The notes beneath the pieces were generated by a model, which saw only the letters and a list, made by a program, of their open reading frames with translations, was not told the DNA's origin and did not search any database. A DNA stretch of 64,000 bases from Burkholderia sp. OK233 (GTDB taxonomy: Bacteria; Pseudomonadota; Gammaproteobacteria; Burkholderiales; Burkholderiaceae): positions 3,596,001 through 3,660,000 of the forward strand of contig NZ_OCSR01000002.1 in the NCBI RefSeq assembly GCF_900230185.1. Reading direction: 5' to 3'. Made by a program: the position numbers and the translations under genes. Shown here piece after piece: positions 62,884-64,000 of this stretch; positions within the stretch are counted from its first letter, which is position 1; every line of letters begins with the position of its first letter.

Positions 62884-63063
62884 ACGAACCACGCCGTGGC
62901 GATACGATGCATGCGTTGCGCTCAAACCGCATGACTGACGGGCATAGTCCCAGTAAGACGATGGCGTGTAATTCTTCCTCGTTAGATATGGGCTGGAGAC
63001 TTGCTGTTGCTCACGGCGGATCGCTGGGTGCAGTTTTCACACCAAACGCAAGGCAGACGCTCA

Positions 63064-64000
63064 ATGAATGTTGAAATGGATCGCAACGGGAGTATCGAAG
63101 GCATGTCCAGCAAAAAGGAAACGTCAGAGTGGGGCGGCCGGTTTCCACGGAATGAAATCATTTCGCTACTCGACGTCAATCGTCCTCTGAATCTTGCAGA
63201 GAGTACATCGCAGGATTTGACACTCGGAGAACTTCTCGATCTCCCGGGACTGGAGAATATTCGCGACCTGAAATTGGGCTATGGGCGGTCCGCGGGTAGC
63301 GTAGCCTTGCGTGAGGCCATCTCTGAAGCCTGCAAAGTTCCTCCTGAGCAGATTATTACTACGCAGGGCACCGCACTCGGCTTGTTTCTCCTCGCATTCG
63401 AAGTATGTCGTTCTGGGGATGAAGCAGTTCTCGCCACGCCGTGCTTCCCCCCGAGTCGCGACTGTTTGCTCGGAGCGGGTGTGACCGTTCGCGAAGTCAA
63501 ACTGTCCTTTGAGACTGGCTATCGGCTGGATCTCGAGCAGATCGCAGATCAGTTGTCGACAAAAACCAGGCTTGTAAGTATTGCATCTCCGCAAAATCCT
63601 AGCGGCGTGCAGGCAACTCGCTCTGAGATAGAGAGTCTTCTCGCACTGATGAAGACGCGCTCTCCCGAAGCAATACTTTTCGTTGACGAAACCTATCGAG
63701 AGGCTACTTATGGAGGCGATTCGGCAGTCGAAAGCTTTGCGGGGCTCGATCCACGTATCGTCACCGGTGCGTCTGTGTCGAAGGCGCTCGGCGCTCCAGG
63801 ATTGCGGACTGGTTGGCTGACGGTTGCTGACCCCGATCTTCGGTCTCGGTTAACGATTGCGAAAATGAACACCGTGATCTCCGGATCAGTACTCGACGAG
63901 GCACTCGCAGCAGCACTATTGCGCAATCGGGAAGGGGTACTCGAGCAGCGACGCAAGTTGCTTTCAGCAGCACTTGAGGAGCTTTCACACTGGTGTGAGC
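63064..64000 (+). CDS. Class I/II aminotransferase (3' end outside window)
   Basis: A frame open from ATG 63064 to the window edge, 312 codons so far; ATGs at 63076 and 63103 are alternative starts. It shows YGRSAGSVALREAI near 75, then TTQGTALGLFLLAFEV, SPQNPSGVQATRSEIE, FVDETYREATY and ASVSKALGAPGLRTGWL with the PLP lysine. It is a fold-type I aminotransferase whose last quarter is not visible. It faces away from the FAH/ALDH unit across a region with two MocR-type sites and is likely in that regulon. Confidence 0.88.
   Translation, partial: MNVEMDRNGSIEGMSSKKETSEWGGRFPRNEIISLLDVNRPLNLAESTSQDLTLGELLDLPGLENIRDLKLGYGRSAGSVALREAISEACKVPPEQIITTQGTALGLFLLAFEVCRSGDEAVLATPCFPPSRDCLLGAGVTVREVKLSFETGYRLDLEQIADQLSTKTRLVSIASPQNPSGVQATRSEIESLLALMKTRSPEAILFVDETYREATYGGDSAVESFAGLDPRIVTGASVSKALGAPGLRTGWLTVADPDLRSRLTIAKMNTVISGSVLDEALAAALLRNREGVLEQRRKLLSAALEELSHWCE

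Larger units (their letters stand above)
62260..63063. other. Divergent control region with two MocR-type sites
   Basis: About 800 bases between the divergent FAH and aminotransferase genes without a supported gene. It holds one ATTGTG tandem repeat facing left (62599-62634) and one facing right (62847-62883), each oriented toward the gene it would control. Confidence 0.55.

Overview
The window looks like chromosomal or megaplasmid DNA of a Burkholderiaceae member, most likely Paraburkholderia or Caballeronia. This is inferred from codon use, the many LysR regulators and stacked amino-acid/organic-acid uptake and catabolic loci, the IS66 and RIT elements, and a recombinase/RepB-like cassette of a kind known from rhizobia and Burkholderiales. 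No rRNA, tRNA or CRISPR array was seen.

Layout. (1) About 1-12.3 kb is an accessory island: the 3' part of a large serine recombinase, a small unknown gene and a RepB-C-terminal-like gene; then an AT-richer cargo block with DUF2971, FRG and HEPN (Apea-like) proteins, a candidate anti-phage module; an XRE repressor with two operators; a GC-rich block of unknown genes with a HAD protein, a DEDDh exonuclease and a regulator cut by an amber codon; and a truncated IS66 transposase. (2) 12.3-25.7 kb: secreted hydrolase, aldehyde dehydrogenase, aminotransferase, LysR, then a long forward run (NIPSNAP, DapA-like lyase, polar amino-acid ABC importer, MmgE/PrpD, PhzF, RidA). (3) 26.5-33.2 kb: class III aminotransferase, PotABCD-like importer and a RidA. 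(4) 33.3-37.7 kb, reverse strand: polar amino-acid ABC importer plus a proline racemase/hydroxyproline epimerase. (5) 38-47.2 kb: LysR, SDR, RraA-like, an XRE-cupin regulator, FAH hydrolase, MBL lactonase-like protein, LeuC/LeuD-like hydro-lyase, LysR. (6) 47.3-55.2 kb: an MFS transporter gene split by an IS66 element (8-bp target duplication); that IS66 is itself split in tnpC by a recombinase-in-trio (RIT) element. (7) 55.3-64 kb: D-aminoacylase, LysR, and a MocR-type regulon (MocR, aldehyde dehydrogenase, FAH hydrolase, aminotransferase running off the end).

How it works together. Regions 2-5 and 7 are uptake-plus-catabolism modules for amino-acid-like or hydroxy-acid substrates: importers, racemase/epimerase, transaminases, RidA enzymes that clear reactive enamines, aldehyde dehydrogenases, FAH-type hydrolases. 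Three shared upstream signals suggest wiring between them: a GTAGAT-N3-ATCTAC dyad at 32.7, 41.1 and 41.9 kb (candidate XRE-cupin operator); a tandem ATTGTG motif at 59.5, 62.6 and 62.85 kb (candidate MocR operator); and an identical 19-mer at 17.2 and 37.9 kb upstream of two reverse-strand units. The main structural novelty is the nested MFS > IS66 > RIT insertion, whose ends can be read to the base, together with a small ribbon-helix-helix passenger gene surrounded by matching palindromes inside the IS66.
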